Assembly: GCA_946479285.1 (NCBI GenBank) | Contig: CAMLFH010000005.1 | Location: 124,001 to 188,000, forward strand | DNA: 64,000 bases | From: an uncultured Flavobacteriales bacterium | GTDB taxonomy: Bacteria; Bacteroidota; Bacteroidia; Flavobacteriales; Crocinitomicaceae | Reading direction: 5' to 3' | In this document: piece after piece, positions 63,024 through 64,000 of the stretch | Position numbering within the stretch: position 1 is the first letter of the stretch | Layout: every line of letters begins with the position of its first letter | Translations under genes and position numbers: made by a program | Notes under the pieces: model-generated | The model's input: only the letters and a program-made list of their open reading frames with translations | Databases searched by the model: none | Told to the model about the DNA's origin: nothing

Positions 63024-64000
63024 CGAACAATCGTCTGATTATGGATTAAATCATGATTATATCTCTGAATGATGGCCTTCAAACGTCTTGCCATCTTTTG
63101 AGCTTCTGCTTTTTTAGCAGGCAGCAGGTCTTTCGGATTTTTGGTTCGAATGGTGAAATCCAATAAGCTTTTGATGGCATCGTTCGAATAAACCAGCAGT
63201 TTGTTGTTTTGGAAATAGTAATAAGAACCTTCGAGGTAGGTCACGGCTTCACGCGGTTCTTTGGAAAAATAACTGTTCCCGATACTGTAATAGTCCGTTT
63301 TGATGTTGACCAAATCCAATACCGTCGGCATGATGTCGATTTGCTGGAAAATTGCTTTTTCTCTCTTTCTCGGAAGTTTTCCACTTGGATCGTAAAACGC
63401 GATCGGGATGCGGTACATTTCTGTGCGCTGATTGTAGATTTCGCTGTTACTGGAAGGTGTGTGATCGGCTACAATGACGAACAGTGTTTTATTGAACCAG
63501 GGTTCTTTTGCAGCTTGTTCGAAGAATTTACGCAGGCTGATATCCCCGTAATGAATGCTCTTGCAAATCGGATGAGGTCCTTTTTTGACTACCGAACGCC
63601 ATTCTTCCGGAACAAAATACGGATGATGAGAAGAAAGCGTGAAAAGGTTTGCCATAAATGGTGCTTTCATTTTTGTAAGCTGCCGGGCTGTCCACGGATT
63701 GAAGTATTCATCCAGGATTCCCCAGGTTTTGTCAAAGTGCTTGTCGTTATTGTATTCAAAACGACCAACATATTCTTCGTAACCCAATTGCGATGCGAAG
63801 CTGTTGAAGCGCATGGAACCATTCGTTGCTCCGTGATAGAAAGCGGTGCTGTAGCCGTGTTTGGTGAGAATATTCGGTAAACTTTGGACCTGGTTGTTGC
63901 AATATGCAGAAGAAATGTAAGGGTTGTCCATCAAAGTAGGCATGGATGCAGAAATGGTCGGCACGGCCTCAATGGATTTCTTTCCGTTGGAAATTCCATA
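63020..64000 (-). CDS. LTA-synthase-like sulfatase-fold protein, 5' end outside window
   Basis: C-terminal 326 residues of an alkaline-phosphatase-superfamily protein of the LTA synthase/phosphoethanolamine transferase kind. The frame continues beyond 64000 (KKSIEAVPTISASMPTLMDN reads on from the edge), so the membrane domain and nucleophile Thr are not seen. Visible motifs are SSHHPYFVPEEW, IHYGDISLRKFFEQAA and the metal site LFVIVADHTPSSNSEIYNQR. It is translationally coupled to the lipid kinase. A phosphoglycerol or phosphoethanolamine transfer to envelope polymers is likely. A GTG at 63964 is not the start. Confidence 0.88.
   Translation of the reverse strand, partial: YGISNGKKSIEAVPTISASMPTLMDNPYISSAYCNNQVQSLPNILTKHGYSTAFYHGATNGSMRFNSFASQLGYEEYVGRFEYNNDKHFDKTWGILDEYFNPWTARQLTKMKAPFMANLFTLSSHHPYFVPEEWRSVVKKGPHPICKSIHYGDISLRKFFEQAAKEPWFNKTLFVIVADHTPSSNSEIYNQRTEMYRIPIAFYDPSGKLPRKREKAIFQQIDIMPTVLDLVNIKTDYYSIGNSYFSKEPREAVTYLEGSYYYFQNNKLLVYSNDAIKSLLDFTIRTKNPKDLLPAKKAEAQKMARRLKAIIQRYNHDLIHNQTIVR

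Noticed and set aside
63209..63880. 223-codon open frame on the plus strand
   Set aside because: Antisense to the LTA-synthase-like gene, with no recognisable motif.
1..64000. CRISPR arrays, tRNA or rRNA genes, prophage and insertion sequences
   Set aside because: I found no repeat-spacer pattern, no tRNA cloverleaf, no rRNA sequence, and no transposase, integrase or phage structural genes.

Overview
The window is a gene-dense, mostly ordinary chromosomal segment from a member of the Bacteroidota, most plausibly a flavobacterium of the Crocinitomicaceae/Fluviicola kind (inference from gene content; no 16S is present). Three things point there: six large secreted proteins end in type IX secretion (T9SS) C-terminal sorting domains with the YPNP/FPNP motif; many genes start a few bases after a TAnnTTTG element, the Bacteroidota -7 promoter consensus, with no Shine-Dalgarno sequence; and the set of conserved genes (CTC-type L25, methylmalonyl-CoA mutase in two subunits, SurE, LpxB, DivIC-like protein) fits. 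I see no rRNA, tRNA, CRISPR, prophage, transposase or recognisable defence island.

Layout. 1-4.3 kb: pdxA (cut by the window edge) and pepA, two lipoproteins and a MarR regulator. 4.4-9.3 kb: a lipoprotein and a 1303-residue secreted protein with YwqK/MORN-like repeats, probably one operon. 9.5-14.4 kb: ygiQ-type radical SAM protein, a DUF3606 protein, then a signalling cassette of a 106-residue protein, a multi-pass membrane protein, a histidine kinase and a LuxR-type response regulator. 14.5-18.8 kb: rRNA-methyltransferase-like enzyme, a TPR-like membrane protein and RidA on the minus strand, gpsA on the plus strand, an AraC regulator and a DUF983 protein. 18.9-21.9 kb: secreted amidase with CUB domain. 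22.3-27.1 kb: rplY and prs, then an operon of free-Met-sulfoxide reductase, Big_5-type lipoprotein and an LPG-synthase-TM protein. 27.2-33.1 kb: DnaQ-like exonuclease, a small secreted protein and two tandem paralogous M43 metalloproteases. 33.3-38.8 kb: SDR enzyme, cystathionine gamma-synthase-type enzyme, and a DUF4011-like superfamily 1 helicase. 38.9-48.6 kb: M36 metalloprotease, an orphan protein, polA, and a 949-residue secreted protein with seven 8-cysteine repeats. 48.8-56.9 kb: PQQ-like propeller, surE, a small membrane protein, lpxB, SpoIID-like protein, DivIC-like protein, a TPR-like secreted protein and another T9SS cargo. 57.0-64.0 kb: mutB, mutA and an EI24 membrane protein; a small exported protein; a DinB/DUF1569 protein, a diacylglycerol-kinase-like lipid kinase and a partial LTA-synthase-like sulfatase-fold protein.

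How it works together. The window mixes housekeeping (PLP synthesis, glycerol-phosphate, PRPP, DNA replication and repair, lipid A, propionyl/methylmalonyl metabolism) with a surface and secreted arsenal (amidase, three metalloproteases, repeat proteins) exported by Sec and T9SS, as in a particle- or polymer-degrading aquatic bacterium. The most novel items are the 8-cysteine repeat protein, the helicase with a very long insert, the 7TM-like/kinase/regulator cassette, and several intergenic devices: a terminator hairpin straddling a start codon, a palindrome that supplies the stop codons of two convergent genes, dispersed palindromes and recurrent TTCAAA-rich modules at gene ends.
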